Origin: Oegoconia quadripuncta | Taxonomy: Eukaryota > Arthropoda > Insecta > Lepidoptera > Autostichidae | DNA length: 64,000 bases | Direction: 5' to 3' | NCBI GenBank assembly: GCA_949316235.1 | Contig: OX438743.1 | Span: forward strand, 35,681,242-35,745,241 | In this document: piece after piece, positions 1 to 10,895 of the stretch | Numbering within the stretch: the first letter of the stretch is position 1 | Layout: each line of letters opens with the position of its first letter | Translations under genes and position numbers: made by a program | The notes under the pieces: generated by a model | Database searches by the model: none | Told to the model about the DNA's origin: nothing | The model's input: only the letters and a program-made list of their open reading frames with translations

Positions 1-306
1 AATTTGAATAGGTTACAAACTAACATGATATTTTATAATGACAAATTTAAATTTTTTGACACTAATAAGTTTATTAGGAATCTTTTTTTAACGAAAGATA
101 AACTATATCTTTCAAAATATTATATAAAACAATTGGCTATGTTGTTAGCCTATAATTTACCTATTTATACGATACCAGTCAATGGTAGATCCTTTTTTGT
201 AATGGAGGGCCCTTCTAGGGGTATCAAATCACCTATTATTTATAATAATAGGGATGTGACTCCTGCTGAGACGAGGGACTTAGAGCAGTCTCGATTTTTA
301 AACTAG
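1..306 (+). CDS. C-terminal end of an upstream LINE reading frame (ORF1-like), partial
   Basis: The frame is open from the first bases of the window to a TAG at 304-306, leaving about 101 residues that are basic and rich in Lys, Asn, Tyr and Phe. I recognise no domain. It ends just before the endonuclease frame, and the two overlap: the downstream frame is open from 270, in another phase. That arrangement fits the end of a LINE ORF1 followed by ORF2, but since the start is missing it could also be an amino-terminal remnant from a frameshift. No zinc knuckle is visible in this part. Confidence 0.5.
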   Translation, partial: NLNRLQTNMIFYNDKFKFFDTNKFIRNLFLTKDKLYLSKYYIKQLAMLLAYNLPIYTIPVNGRSFFVMEGPSRGIKSPIIYNNRDVTPAETRDLEQSRFLN

Positions 307-392
307 GTAAAAAGACAAAGGAAAAGCCAAATCGACTTACAATATTTCATCAAAATATTCAGTGCTTTTCTGGCAAAGAACTAGAAATAGAG

Positions 393-3173
393 ATGTTTTT
401 AGAGAAACACAACACCATCGATATTGTATGTATTACTGAACATTGGCTAAAACAAACCGAAATGATTATCTCAAATGACAATTATTATTGTATTAGTTCA
501 TTCCATCGACAATTTAAGACACATGGAGGTTCCTTAATTTTAATTAAAAATAATTTAAAAGCGAAGGAACGCAAAGATGTTGTTGCACTTTCGATTGAAT
601 GTACTATTGAACTTTCATCTGTGGAGTTGGAGAATTACATTGTTAGTTGCGTATACAGACCTCCTTATGTTTACAACTTTAATTTGTTTGAGTCGGTCAT
701 GGAAGATGTGCTAAAACTAGTAACTAGAGGGACAAAGTCAGTTATAGTCTGTGGTGATTTTAATGTAGATTTGCTGGAGCAGAAGTCGTTAACTACTCGA
801 ATAATAAGTTTATTTAAGTCTTTTAATTTAAACAACGTATTCCTAGAGCCTACTAGAATCACTGAATCTACAGCCACTTGCATAGATAACTTTTTCTGTA
901 ACTGTAATTTCATTGATCAGTCTATACTAAACTGTTTAAGGTCTGATCACTGTGGGCAACTTGTTGCTTTTCCGTTAATTAAGTTATCCAATCCCACAGT
1001 AGAATTCATTACTAGACCTATACCTGCAGAAAAAGTAGAAATATATAAAGAAGTTTTGCTAAATAAATTACCTTTACCTTCGTCTGAAACAATTGACTGT
1101 GATAAATTTTATACAGATTTCTTCAATGTTTTGAATAAAGAGTTTGAACAAATCTTTCAAATTAAAAAAGTTAAAAATACAAATAAATTTAAATTCAGTA
1201 ACTGGGCCACGAAAGGGATTCGAATAAGTAGAGATAAGTTGTTTCAGCTCTATGAAGATAGGACAATTAGGCAGGGTGACCTAGAGTTCTGCGAATTTGT
1301 TAAAAATTATTCAAAAATATTTAAAAAAGTTTGTACTGCTGCTAAGTCCAGATACATTAGTAATATTGTAAATATTGCTGATAACAAGATTAAAGCAGTC
1401 TGGAAGGTTATAAATAGGGAAACGTCATGTGTTAAACCACGTGACAATGGATATTCAATTAAAATTAATAATAGACTTATCAATCGCGATATAGAAGTAG
1501 CTCAGCATTTTGAAAATTTTTTTGTAAATATTCCAGTCAAAACTACTGAAATACTAGATTCATCACCAAATCGTGCTAAATCATTGATGGTAACTAATGT
1601 AAAAAAATGCCACACTATTTTTAAATTTAGGTATGTTGACCCTCTCGAAGTTATAAAGGCTTTCAAAACGCTAAAGTTAAAAAAAGCTGAAGATGTCTGG
1701 GGCATGTCGGTAAAGCTGTTGAGTCATATTGTTACTACGATCGCTCCTTACTTAGCCTTAATTTTCAATGCGAGTATTGATCAAGGTGTCTTTCCTGAAC
1801 TGATGAAACATAGTAAGGTTGTACCTCTCTTTAAATCAGGATGTAAAAACGATCTCAATAATTACAGGCCCATCTCCATTCTACCTGTACTTAGTAAAAT
1901 TTTTGAGAAACTTATTCTGGGTCAAATGCTGTGTCATTTCAATACAAATGGACTACTACATGATAAACAGTTTGGCTTTACTAACGGTCGCTCGACAACG
2001 GATGCTGGTGTAGCTCTAATTAAAAATATTTATAATGCCTGGGAAGATCGCAGCGATGCAATCGGTGTGTTTTGCGATCTTTCAAAGGCATTCGATTGTG
2101 TGGATCACAAAACGCTTTTATTTAAATTAGAACATTATGGGGTGCACGGCAAAGCCCTCGACTTATTAACTTCTTATTTAGAAAATAGAATTCAAAAAGT
2201 TCAAGTAAATCTGGAAAAATCTTCAGGATCTTTTGTGAAAATGGGAGTGCCTCAAGGATCAATTCTGGGTCCTTTTATGTTTTTAGTTTATATTAACGAC
2301 TTGCCTTATTTAGTTCGGAACCTGGTTGATATTGTGTTGTTTGCTGATGACACTTCATTTATATTCAAAATAAAGAGAGGGTCGAATGATATTGACGATG
2401 TAAACGATACTCTTTCACAGGTTTCGAACTGGTTTACTGTGAATAATTTAGTCCTAAATGCTAAGAAAACCAAATGTATTAAGTTTTCCTTACCTAATGT
2501 AAGGCAGGGGGAAAACAACCTAAAGTTAAATAGTGAAGCATTGGAATTTGTTGAGAACACTGTTTTTCTTGGCATCACTTTGGACTCCACACTACAGTGG
2601 GGGTCGCATATTGAGACACTTGCGAGCAGGCTCAGTTCAGCTGCTTATGCTGTTCGTAAGATTAGACAACTTACTGACATTAAAACAGCGAGGCTCGTTT
2701 ATTTTAGCTACTTTCATAGCATTATGTCTTATGGTATACTACTGTGGGGTAGGGCTGCAGATATTCAAACAATATTTGTTCTACAAAAAAGAGCAATCAG
2801 AGCAATATATAATTTACGCTGCCGTGATTCTCTAAGAGAACTGTTTAAAGAAATAAGTATTTTAACTGTTGCATCTCAATATATATATGACAGTATAATG
2901 TATGTACGCAAAAATATATGCCTATTTCGTAAACATTCTGATAATCATAATTTGAATACTAGAAACAAAAATAAAATTGAAATTCCACAATTTAGACTTA
3001 GCAAGGTTAGCACATCCTTTGTGGGACACAGCATACGCTTTTACAATAAAATACCAGAACATGTATTGAGTTTAACAGAGCAGAAATTTAAACGCCACAT
3101 TAAAGAAACTCTGTGTAAGAAGGGTTATTACAGGATAGATGATTATTTAGGCGATAAGGAGGTCTGGTGTTAG
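393..3173 (+). CDS. LINE ORF2: APE-type endonuclease plus reverse transcriptase
   Basis: An uninterrupted frame of 926 codons from the ATG at 393. The same frame is open back to 270, and the conserved endonuclease start (a HQNIQ-type motif at 348-362) lies before that ATG, so translation probably begins further upstream. The amino-terminal third is an apurinic-like endonuclease (TEHWLK near residue 15, a GDFNVDLL motif, and SDHCG for the catalytic His). The central part is a reverse transcriptase with the DLSKAFDCVDH block, the PQGSILGP block and the catalytic FADDTS box. The carboxy terminus is a basic maturase-like tail without RNase H. No stop or frameshift is seen, so the copy may be young. 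It encodes the target-primed reverse transcription enzyme of the element. Confidence 0.9.
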   Translation: MFLEKHNTIDIVCITEHWLKQTEMIISNDNYYCISSFHRQFKTHGGSLILIKNNLKAKERKDVVALSIECTIELSSVELENYIVSCVYRPPYVYNFNLFESVMEDVLKLVTRGTKSVIVCGDFNVDLLEQKSLTTRIISLFKSFNLNNVFLEPTRITESTATCIDNFFCNCNFIDQSILNCLRSDHCGQLVAFPLIKLSNPTVEFITRPIPAEKVEIYKEVLLNKLPLPSSETIDCDKFYTDFFNVLNKEFEQIFQIKKVKNTNKFKFSNWATKGIRISRDKLFQLYEDRTIRQGDLEFCEFVKNYSKIFKKVCTAAKSRYISNIVNIADNKIKAVWKVINRETSCVKPRDNGYSIKINNRLINRDIEVAQHFENFFVNIPVKTTEILDSSPNRAKSLMVTNVKKCHTIFKFRYVDPLEVIKAFKTLKLKKAEDVWGMSVKLLSHIVTTIAPYLALIFNASIDQGVFPELMKHSKVVPLFKSGCKNDLNNYRPISILPVLSKIFEKLILGQMLCHFNTNGLLHDKQFGFTNGRSTTDAGVALIKNIYNAWEDRSDAIGVFCDLSKAFDCVDHKTLLFKLEHYGVHGKALDLLTSYLENRIQKVQVNLEKSSGSFVKMGVPQGSILGPFMFLVYINDLPYLVRNLVDIVLFADDTSFIFKIKRGSNDIDDVNDTLSQVSNWFTVNNLVLNAKKTKCIKFSLPNVRQGENNLKLNSEALEFVENTVFLGITLDSTLQWGSHIETLASRLSSAAYAVRKIRQLTDIKTARLVYFSYFHSIMSYGILLWGRAADIQTIFVLQKRAIRAIYNLRCRDSLRELFKEISILTVASQYIYDSIMYVRKNICLFRKHSDNHNLNTRNKNKIEIPQFRLSKVSTSFVGHSIRFYNKIPEHVLSLTEQKFKRHIKETLCKKGYYRIDDYLGDKEVWC

Positions 3174-3420
3174 CTGGTCGTTATGTTAATTGCTATTGTT
3201 TTGTAATATGTAATATTAAAATGTAATATTATTGTAAAGATGGAAACAAATTGAAAAGATGTGTTGTTGCGGAGTTTCTTGTCGCTTCTTCTCCCTAACC
3301 ATAACACCTTGCGAAGCGATGTAGTTTAAAAAATAATAATAACATGTTGACTTTCAATAAGTGATATTTTTGTATCCTACATTGAATAAAATATTTTTGA
3401 TTTTGATTTTTTGATTTTAT

Positions 3421-4080
3421 ATAGAATACTGAACTTATTGACTTCAGACCGGCGGCATGCGCTTACTCAACTCCAATCTTCCTTCAGTTCGAGATTGTAA
3501 GAAAATTATACCAACTGCTGGCTAGCAGTTTCTCTTTCTGTGTGTGGCCTCTAAAAGCACGCAGGAACGTAGGAATTATTGAGTAGGTAATCATAGGTAA
3601 ATCCATTAAAGCTAAGCTAATTTGGCATATGTTAGTGTGAATGTTCACACTAATATTTTTTCGTCGTAGGTAGCTATGTAGCTACGACGAAAAAAGTAAT
3701 TTTAGAAGCGGATATACGGGATATAGGTATCCCAATTCTATAAAAAAAAGTATTACCTTATTGTTTGGAAAATGATGTCCAAAATTTGAAGGTCTCAACC
3801 TTACGAAAAATCATATGTACTCGGCATCGTTCGCCCATCTGATTGACAACACAGATAGCCTAGGGGTCCCCAAAATGCCTAATTAGTGCTTACCATAAAC
3901 GGAATATATTAGTTTTCACGATACATTGCGTGGCGTTGTCGTGACATGACGTCGTATCACGCACGATGAAACATCTCCCGCGTGTCAGTTTTCCAACACG
4001 CGACAATATTATGTATTTTCGCGCATAAACAACAAACCCTACAGACATTCAAATATCCATGTTAACAAGATTACTTTTCA
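3421..4080. other. Non-coding stretch upstream of an LRRC58 exon
   Basis: AT-rich intronic DNA with no convincing exon. It contains a short imperfect inverted repeat of about 20 bases near 3656-3695 (TTTTTTCGTCGTAG against CTACGACGAAAAAA). The polypyrimidine tract and TTTTCAG acceptor that opens the exon at 4082 lie at its right end. Confidence 0.5.
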
Positions 4081-4081
4081 G

Positions 4082-7000
4082 CTGAGTCTCCGCGACAACC
4101 CCCTGGTGGTGCGGTTCGTGAGAGACATGACCCTCCAACCCCCGTCGCTCCTGGAGTTGGCTGGACGTACCATCAAACTGCACGAGATACCAGTCTTACC
4201 CGGTGAAGTGCCAGTACCGCTGATTAAATATCTAAGTGCAGCCCAGTGTTGCGTAAATCCAAAGTGTAAAGGTCAGTTGATTATGTTTTTTGTGACGTTC
4301 GTTAGTTTTTTTTTATGGAATGTAGTGATAATTATTTACACAAGATACGTTTATATAAATTATAGACTAAAACAATTATTTTTGGTAACTGGTTAAATCC
4401 ATTTGATAGTTAATTTGACTAAGTCATCAACTGTAGACCGGATTTGGACACGCGCGTGTTCAATTAGTGAAATTTAAAATACAATTAACATTTTTCTTTC
4501 GTAAACTCTACACACAAAATATTTAAAATGAAATGAATTTGTTATCTAACTTTGGTTATTTGGGCTTTTTGCATTCACAGTACCTACAATAGTATCACCA
4601 AACCCTACCTTTTCAGGTGTTTTAGTTTTCAGCAACTGGTCACACTCGCATTTTTTTGCATAGAAATAAAGGAAACAGTCATCGATGAACAACCTTTTAA
4701 CATCAATTATTACAGACATATACCCATTGATTTATATGTAGATATACAATGTCAATGCATTTCTTGTGATCTGAATAAATTGGTCTTCTTTTTTTTTATG
4801 CACAACGCATTAGCACTTGACCTAGTCTTTTCATTAATTGAAAATTATTAACACCACAGTGACATGAAAAAATCACACTTGAATTTGCTTTAAGTACCTA
4901 TTTGACTATCTAAATCAATTGTGGTTTTATTTTTTTATAATTTTGAACAAGAGCGTGTTGAGATGGTTTGGACATGTGGAGAGGATGAATGAAAGAAGAA
5001 TGTGGATGGTAGTCTTAGTAGGGTAAGACCAAGGCGAACGTACCATATCTAATCAAATCGGGGACGTCCTAAAGACAGGTCCAGTCAAGAGTACCATAAA
5101 CCGACGAGCATGTATAAACAACTTTATGAGAGTGATTGAAGCAAAAGAAGTGTGAGGATCGTAGCAAGTGGAAGTCTGGGGTCTGCCTACCCCTAATAAC
5201 CTAAAGTAAACAGGCATGACTTTACGTCACAGATTGGTCTGTGCTTTACGTAGATTTTTGACCGCCTCCGTGGCTCAATGTAAATAACATAGGGTTTACG
5301 AATCGGAGGTCGCGGATGCGATCCCCAGCGGGGTACATGTTTAGTACTAGGTTTGGTTGGTGGTAGGGCATTTTAAATGTCCGCCTGACTAGCTACCAAC
5401 AACTTATCTAAATCTGCCGCCAAACAGCAATGTTAATAGCATTGTTGTGTACCGGTTGTCAGAGATAAGATAGCCAGTTCTGCAAATATTTGAGTTTCCG
5501 GGTCAGTACCTGCTTCATCTTCACTTAACATCAGGTGTGATTGAGGTCAAGTGCTAACCCGTTGTGCATAAAAAAAAAGATATGTAATGTAGTCTATAAG
5601 ACTCAACTGCATCTAAAAAGTTAAATTAAGCTGACGATATTTAAAACAATATTTAATATATATTATAATAATACCTCGGGGTAGTCGTGTCTTTTATTTT
5701 ACCAAAATGAAAAGTCTCGACGAGATCTTCATTGTGGTAAAGCACGACTACTCTTATTTTATTTGACTACCACTATCTAAATAAATTCTGGTTTTACTTA
5801 AGAGTAGTTACCTATTCGAATAAAAAAACTCGACCGCACCGTTCGATTTGTGTTCGATCACATTGCTTCGGCTTGTTCATAACGTTTTAAATGCTAAGAT
5901 AGATCTATCTACCTAGCTTTTCTTCCTTTTCTGATAAACACTACCTACTTTTTCATCCTAATTGAATGTATCACCACAACACGAAACTGTATTAATTTTA
6001 GTAGTTTATGGTTCCTAGTGGAAAGTTTTTAGTAATCAGGAGTGAAGTTACCAGTAAACAGTAATTCCACGAATTAAATTTCACCCTGTAGATAACTCGA
6101 GTGTGATTGATCTATCTATACAGGGTGAAATTATTTAATTCGTGTAATTTTCCTGTTTACTCATATATTTTTTTCTTGAAATGTACTGGTCTTCATTGTG
6201 ATTTTTTAATCTGATTTGACTATAATTCTTGGTGTTAATTAATAATTGCCTATTATATTTATATAATAATAAGGCTTATATTAATAACCAGGTTTTTTAT
6301 GGACACGCGCAAAAATATGTGTGTCGAGTTGGGGAAAGAAAAATATGTATTTCGAGTTTCACTAACTGGGCACAAGTGTGCATTTTTCAGGTATGGGGGC
6401 CGATGGCCATAAGCATTGTCTCTGGCATACCTCTGCCCCTAATGTGGGAACGAATCTTGGGGGCTTCGCACAATTTAAAAAGCCGTGTTAAATAAAAAAA
6501 AATCTTGAAATAGCACAATCAATCAATGTTAACTATGTGGTTCAGTAGGTCATCTACTTGTAGGTATTAGTGATGTAGTCACTTATTACTAAGTATGTGC
6601 AATTCATTTTATATTTATTTGGTTTAACAAACAACTTAGCTTATCGCGGATAAGTTTAATTTGTTTATCCTGCGGGAACTACTCAATTTATCGCGATAAA
6701 AAATATCCTGTTTTAATAAATAAATACCAAATATTTCATCCAAATCCGTTCTTTCGTTTCGCAGTGCTTGAGCATTTATAATATTAGATAGATGTAAGCA
6801 TTGTCACCAAAATAGTAGATTGTTAACCAAGGGCTGTATGACATCAATTGCATACGAGGTTTTTGGCGCCCGAGCGCAGCGAGGGCGCTAATTAGCCCGA
6901 GTATGCAATTGATGCTTACACCCGAGATAAACACTCTGCTTTACATATCGATTGTGAGGTAAACAAAAACAAGTTGTAGCTTCTTAGATAATTCATTAAA

Positions 7001-10000
7001 ATATGATATAAAAACATTTTCAGAAAGAGATTTAAATTTTTTCTGACCGCCACTTCATAAATTCGTCGTATGCCTTTACATATCTTTCTTTCGAGTTCGG
7101 CCGTAATAGATTTTCTAAAACTGTTTTTGCTTGTTCTTTTATAAAATCGGGGGTTAGATCCACGTCTTCGTCACTTGACATTTTTCAAAACTTTTGAGAA
7201 AGAACTCCAAAACACGAAAAATTTACTTTCGCGCCTAGCTAATCGACTGCCTTTTTTACTCTTCACGATTTTATGGCACGCAAGCGCGTCAAATCGTGCT
7301 GGCCAGTTTGATTTTTAACTCGATTTCAACTAACATACGATGTGACTGCGAAACAAATAGTTCGATATTTAAAATAAAATCTTCATAAATTCTAATATAA
7401 ATTATCTCGATTCCGATTCGAGTGAATAATCGATACCGAGAAAAAAAAAACTTTAAAAAAATATTCTTCTTGCAGTATGAGTATGACAGTTCTTTTTTCA
7501 AATTCCAAAACCTATGCTGTAATGTTAATATTACATGGTAGGTTTTGAAACCTATGCTGTAATGATATTCATACACTCCGGCATTCAGGGAAGTAAGTGA
7601 CTACTTACCATGGACTTATTATTTAAACAGGACTGAGTACTCGCCGCTGAAAAACGAGCCGAGCAGGATGTGTAACGTAGAGGCCGTTTGTCTCTGTCTA
7701 ACAGGGTGACCACAATATATTTGTTACTTGGGACAAATGTTGTAATAAAATATTTGTCAAAAAACTTTGGCGTTTTGACATTAGCCGGCGTGAGCCATTT
7801 ATTTCGCATTTCTTAATTTTTTGGGAAACTGCAATAATAGTACAACAGTCAGGACCCTAATCAATCACACATATTTCACATATTTCGACTCATTTCAAGA
7901 ATTCATGGGCATCCTACTTCTTTGATTTACAAAAATATTATTTTTAGCTTACCTTTAGCTTTAGCTTTTAGATTATTTATATTTAAGATATGTTGCAACC
8001 ACCATAGGATTCACTTGGGCAAGTATAAACGCAACACTTTTTCACCATTTTACTCCTTTTACTTGTTATAATATAACAAATACTTCAAAAAACTTTTAAT
8101 GCAAAGAAAATTCAAAATCACACCGAACCGCCATGACATGACATGCTTTTCAGGGTTACCATAAAAATAACAAAATCGAAATAAAAATGTATGTTTTCTG
8201 TTTGATTTAAGAATATATGAAAAGAAATTAATGCGAATGTTATTTGTTTATTTATAATTGTTAAAATAACATAAAAATATAAGTGTTTCAATGGAATTTT
8301 TGAGTAGCCAAAACTGTTGATCATAATCATTTTTTTTGCTGGCAAGATGTAAGAACGAGACACACGTCCTCCGTTACTTCTATCTCTCTCGGCTCGGATT
8401 TGCCTTTGTGTATGGTGCATCCCATTTAATACCTTATTGCGTTGACATAGTGATCATTTTCCTAAATGATTCTTTTGATAGTTATCAGTCCTGTTTAAAT
8501 AATAAGTCCATGCTACTTACAGAGCAAGAGATATGTAAAATATCTAACTTGTACGTTTCATCAGCGATTGCTATCACGTGTGATTTTTCTATGTAGGTAT
8601 ATGTCGTAAGTTGAACGGTGGTGGATGTTGTTACACAAGTAACAGGGCAACCGGCGGACTCCGGTCTGTGTTGCGCTATATTTCTAATATAGAAATGCTT
8701 GAGATATCCCCAATTAAAGATAGTTTACAATTATAATTTCGTGAATTCTTTCCAAATAGATCCAGTCTTCCCTTTTTTTAATTCTTGTTATTTATTAAGG
8801 TACTCTTCTTGATTTGACTTGACTCATACCGATGCCTAAACTTGTCCGAATTTGCTGATAGGTCACTCTTTTGTCAGTCTCTATCATACGCCGCACAACA
8901 CTGATGTTATCTTCTGTCGTTGCCGTAGAAGGCCGTCCCTCACGCAGATCATCGGTGAGATTAGTGCGACCGCGTTTAAACTTATTAAACCAGTTGTAAA
9001 CAGTGGCAAGAGAAGGGGCTTCATCGAGACAAGCCAATCGAAGTCTATCATAACTTTCTTGTTGACTTAAATGACATCGAAAGTCATAAAAAATCATCGC
9101 ACTAAAATTTTCTCGCGTTAAATTCATGCTGACGTGACACAGACAATTTTCAATTTGCCGCCAAAACATAAAACAAATGAATGAAATACATACACAGCTA
9201 TATTGGCAGAGTTCCATTTGCAAAATTTGAGCTTATTTTTTTATTATATCGTTTAAGTGGCCTGTTCAAAAAATTTTTAGTGTTTAGCCCTCGTATTTAA
9301 AATCTACTATTCTACTATGAATTCTATTCTGCATGCCAACTCCGGGTAAAAATGTGGTTTATTCTATTCATAAATAAAGCTTAAAGCTTTGCTTAGTTTG
9401 GGACTAGACATACAGGAGCAGGAAGCAATTAAATTTGGGTGTCGGTAAAATGGACTAGTAACTTCGACTAATAAGACTATATCGATTGTCATATTATATT
9501 AATACAGGCAGATAACTATCATCATTATCTCAGCCCGTAAACATCCCACTGCAGGGATATAGGCCTTCCCTCGCATACTGCCCTCAGTATGTATAGTATA
9601 GTATGGGTCATAGTCCACCACGTTGGCCCAATGCGGGTTGGGGACTTCACATGCCTTAGAATTTTTACATCTCAGGCATGCAGGTTTCGTCACGATGTTT
9701 TCCTTCGCCGTTTAAGAGCAGTCGGATAAACGCACATTAGTAATTAAATTTAAAAACTCATTGGTACATGGCCTGCCTGGGAATCGAACACGGACCTTCC
9801 AAATTGGGAGACCGTGTCTTAACCGCTGAGCCACCGAGGCTTCCGCAGGCAGATAACTATACTTAAACTGTTATTTCAGCTATGATTATTCATATCACAT
9901 TATAAGATTAACCATTATTTGTTTGTTTCAGGAGTTTTCTTTGACAATCGAGTGGAACATATTAAATTTGTGGACTTCTGTGGAAAATATCGCATTCCAC

Positions 10001-10107
10001 TTCTGCAGTTTTTATGTAGCTCGAAATGTATAACCGGTAGTTGGGAAAGCAGAGAGGAGAACAGTAATCCGCACCCCCATATGATGCGTAAGGTGCTTCT
10101 TGGATAA
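4082..10107 (+). CDS. LRRC58: Leucine-rich repeat-containing protein 58, last two exons (partial)
   Basis: Two exons, 4082-4271 and 9932-10107, join in frame through a TTTCAG acceptor and a GGTCAG donor to give the last 121 residues; earlier exons are outside the window. The first exon begins at the end of an LRR (SLRDNPLVVRF) and carries the linker that leads to a CCVNPKCKG motif. The second continues into a Cys-rich cap (HIKFVDFCGKYR, then LLQFLCSSKC). This conserved carboxy-terminal cap, with its paired cysteines, is the signature of LRRC58. The biochemical role is not shown by the sequence; known LRRC58 proteins are small LRR proteins thought to act as protein adaptors. A poly(A) signal lies at 10158. 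The 5.7-kb intron is filled with transposon remnants. The gene converges on mRpS2. Confidence 0.9.
4948..5203 (+). pseudogene. LINE ORF2 3' fragment (RTE-like), decayed
   Basis: The start translates to SVLRWFGHVERMNERRM, the conserved carboxy-terminal block found after the RT domain of RTE-like and related insect LINEs. Further on, RACINNFMRVIEA-like and WKSGVCLPL-like blocks appear in shifted frames. It is frameshifted and 5' truncated, inside the LRRC58 intron. The exact clade is uncertain. Confidence 0.7.
5258..5578 (+). mobile_element. tRNA-derived SINE, family A, near full length
   Basis: The head resembles a tRNA promoter (CCTCCGTGGCTCAATG as A box and GATGCGATCCCC as B box). The body includes a CCGCCAAACAGCAATG segment, and the 3' end reads CATCAGGTGTGATTGAGGTCAAG followed by an A-rich tail. 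The same sequence recurs at 10680, 17642 (reverse), 42045 (reverse), 44745 (reverse) and 47772, which is why it is treated as a family. Confidence 0.8.
6025..6170. repeat. Palindromic MITE-like element
   Basis: An inverted repeat pairs ACGAATTAAATTTCACCCTGTA (about 6069) with TACAGGGTGAAATTATTTAATTCGTG (about 6119); outer CAGTAAACAG and CTGTTTACTC blocks extend the arms to about 40 bases. The loop is short. It has the shape of a non-autonomous DNA transposon; its family is unknown. Confidence 0.6.
6640..6785 (+). repeat. Interspersed repeat with TTATCCTGCGGGAAC ... CATTTATAATATTAG, copy 1
   Basis: A truncated copy of a common repeat whose full form reads from CCCGCGGCTTCGCCTGCGTGG through ATCGGGATAAAAAATATC to GCATTTATAATATTA. 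Other copies are at 10334-10535, 28022-28262 (reverse), 39457-39617 and 45205-45350. This block is widespread in lepidopteran genomes; whether it is a SINE or the end of a larger element cannot be settled here. Confidence 0.65.
6833..6927. repeat. Hairpin-forming repeat next to the Crypton-like fragment
   Basis: ATCAATTGCATAC is inverted as GTATGCAATTGAT, enclosing GGCGCCCGAGCGCAGCGAGGGCGC, so the whole 95 bases can fold back. It lies about 100 bases from the downstream end of the recombinase-like fragment at 7032-7181 and may be a terminal part of the same element. Confidence 0.55.
7032..7181 (-). pseudogene. Amino-terminal fragment of a Crypton/ZMYM-like tyrosine recombinase
   Basis: A 49-codon frame starts MSSDEDVDLTPDFI and contains a SKERYVKAYDEFMKWR-type helix, then stops. 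The pattern (acidic start, then a Y..xYxxFxxW helix) matches the SAM-like core-binding amino terminus of Crypton-type tyrosine recombinases, which are annotated in insects as zinc finger MYM-type 2-like proteins. The catalytic domain is absent. The hairpin at 6833-6927 and a GGCACGCAAGCGCGTC block at 7273 may be element ends. Identification rests on pattern memory, not alignment. Confidence 0.5.
7600..8525. mobile_element. DNA transposon remnant with inverted termini
   Basis: CATGGACTTATTATTTAAACAGGACTGA at 7608-7635 recurs inverted near 8486-8513. Inside this, CGAGCCGAG ... AACG ... GTTTGTCTC on the left is imperfectly mirrored by the segment at about 8350-8400. The roughly 850-bp interior has no coding frame I can recognise, so it looks like a non-autonomous copy. 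Confidence 0.55.
8795..9127 (-). pseudogene. Mariner transposase, amino-terminal DNA-binding part only
   Basis: Reading from an ATG at 9127 the frame gives MNLTRENFSAMIFYDF, then the helix-turn-helix region with APSLATVYNWFNKFKRGR, LREGRPSTA and VTYQQIRTSLGI. These are the paired HTH motifs of mariner-type transposases (the SETMAR-like domain). After about 105 residues the similarity stops and the frame ends at 8795, so the DDD catalytic domain is lost. It sits antisense in the LRRC58 intron. Confidence 0.85.
9505..9850 (-). mobile_element. tRNA-derived SINE, family B
   Basis: On the minus strand the head reads GCCTCGGTGGCTCAGCGGTT with a later GTGTTCGATTCCC block, a good A box/B box pair. 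The body ends with the complement of AACATCCCACTGCAGGGATA. A second copy lies at 38690-39025 in the same orientation. Confidence 0.8.
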
Positions 10108-10157
10108 TACGGATCAAACATCATTATTTTAATAAGTCACTCGTAAGCAGCTTTGTA

Positions 10158-10163
10158 AATAAA
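10158..10163 (+). terminator. Poly(A) signal of LRRC58
   Basis: AATAAA 51 bases after the LRRC58 stop codon, in the right orientation. No other close candidate is present. Confidence 0.65.
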
Positions 10164-10333
10164 CATACATAATTTACTTACCTAATTCTTTGTAAAAAAA
10201 TTTCTAAAAACTACTTGATATCGTAAATTAATTATTGTCCTGTTTGTTACTTATAGATATTGTGCAAAGGGATAGCATGAATGTTATATATTATTAATAC
10301 ACTAGCAGCTTTAAGCTGATGATATATTTGATA

Positions 10334-10535
10334 CTAGCTTTCCGCCCGCGGCTTCGCCTGCGTGGAATAACTTTATCGCGGAAATTTTGTTTATCCCGCG
10401 GGAACTGCTCACTTTATCGGGATAAAAAATATCTTATATATTTTAATCCATATAACCTATATACCTAGTTTGATCCGTGATTGAGCAACAAACAAAATAA
10501 ACATCGAAACTTTAGCATTTATAATATTATATTTA
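10334..10535 (+). repeat. Interspersed CCCGCGGCTTCG repeat, copy 2 (fuller copy)
   Basis: Begins CTAGCTTTCCGCCCGCGGCTTCG and ends with GCATTTATAATATTATA. It lies between the convergent LRRC58 and mRpS2 genes and is the most complete of the five copies in the window. Confidence 0.7.
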
Positions 10536-10679
10536 GAATTTAGAAGATTTAGAGATAAAACATGATATGTATCAATGGATATTACATGCATGATATGAAA
10601 GTATATTAACATTTATACTTATTTTAAGATGAAACCGAAAAAGGTTTTAAAATGCTATACAAACTACTGAACATACTAT

Positions 10680-10895
10680 CTACACCCGGTAGGGCATATG
10701 TTTGGTTAGTGGTAGAAATTTTAAATGGCCAAACAGCAATGCAAATAGCGTTGTTGTGTTCCGGTTGTCAGAGATAAGATAACCAGTCCCCCAAATAAGA
10801 TGGGGTTTCTGGGTCAGTATGTTCCCTCTTCCGCCTCCTCTTCACTTAACATGAGGTGTGATTGAAGTCAAGCGCATATCCATTGTGCAGAAAAA
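10680..10895 (+). mobile_element. SINE family A, 5' truncated
   Basis: Carries the family A body (GCCAAACAGCAATGC, CGGTTGTCAGAGATAAGATA) and the 3' end ending in an A tail near 10893. The tRNA-like head is missing. Confidence 0.7.

Larger units (their letters stand above)
1..3416 (+). mobile_element. Non-LTR retrotransposon (CR1/Jockey-like LINE), 5' part outside window
   Basis: A LINE runs in from the left edge of the window. It holds the end of an upstream frame (1-306), a long endonuclease/reverse-transcriptase frame (to 3173) and a short 3' UTR with AATAAA near 3385, and ends in a TTTTGAT-type microsatellite tail near 3400-3416. Tails of short tandem repeats rather than poly(A) are usual in CR1/L2-like elements and some Jockey-like ones. 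No RNase H domain follows the RT. The 5' end, and so the upstream target-site duplication, is not visible. It lies upstream of the first visible LRRC58 exon, on the same strand, so probably in an intron of that gene. The clade assignment is tentative. Confidence 0.85.

Noticed and set aside
5260..5335. tRNA gene at the SINE A head
   Set aside because: Same reason: a SINE head repeated in several copies, without acceptor-stem pairing.
9785..9850. tRNA gene on the minus strand
   Set aside because: It has A and B boxes but no complete cloverleaf, and it continues into a repeated SINE body.
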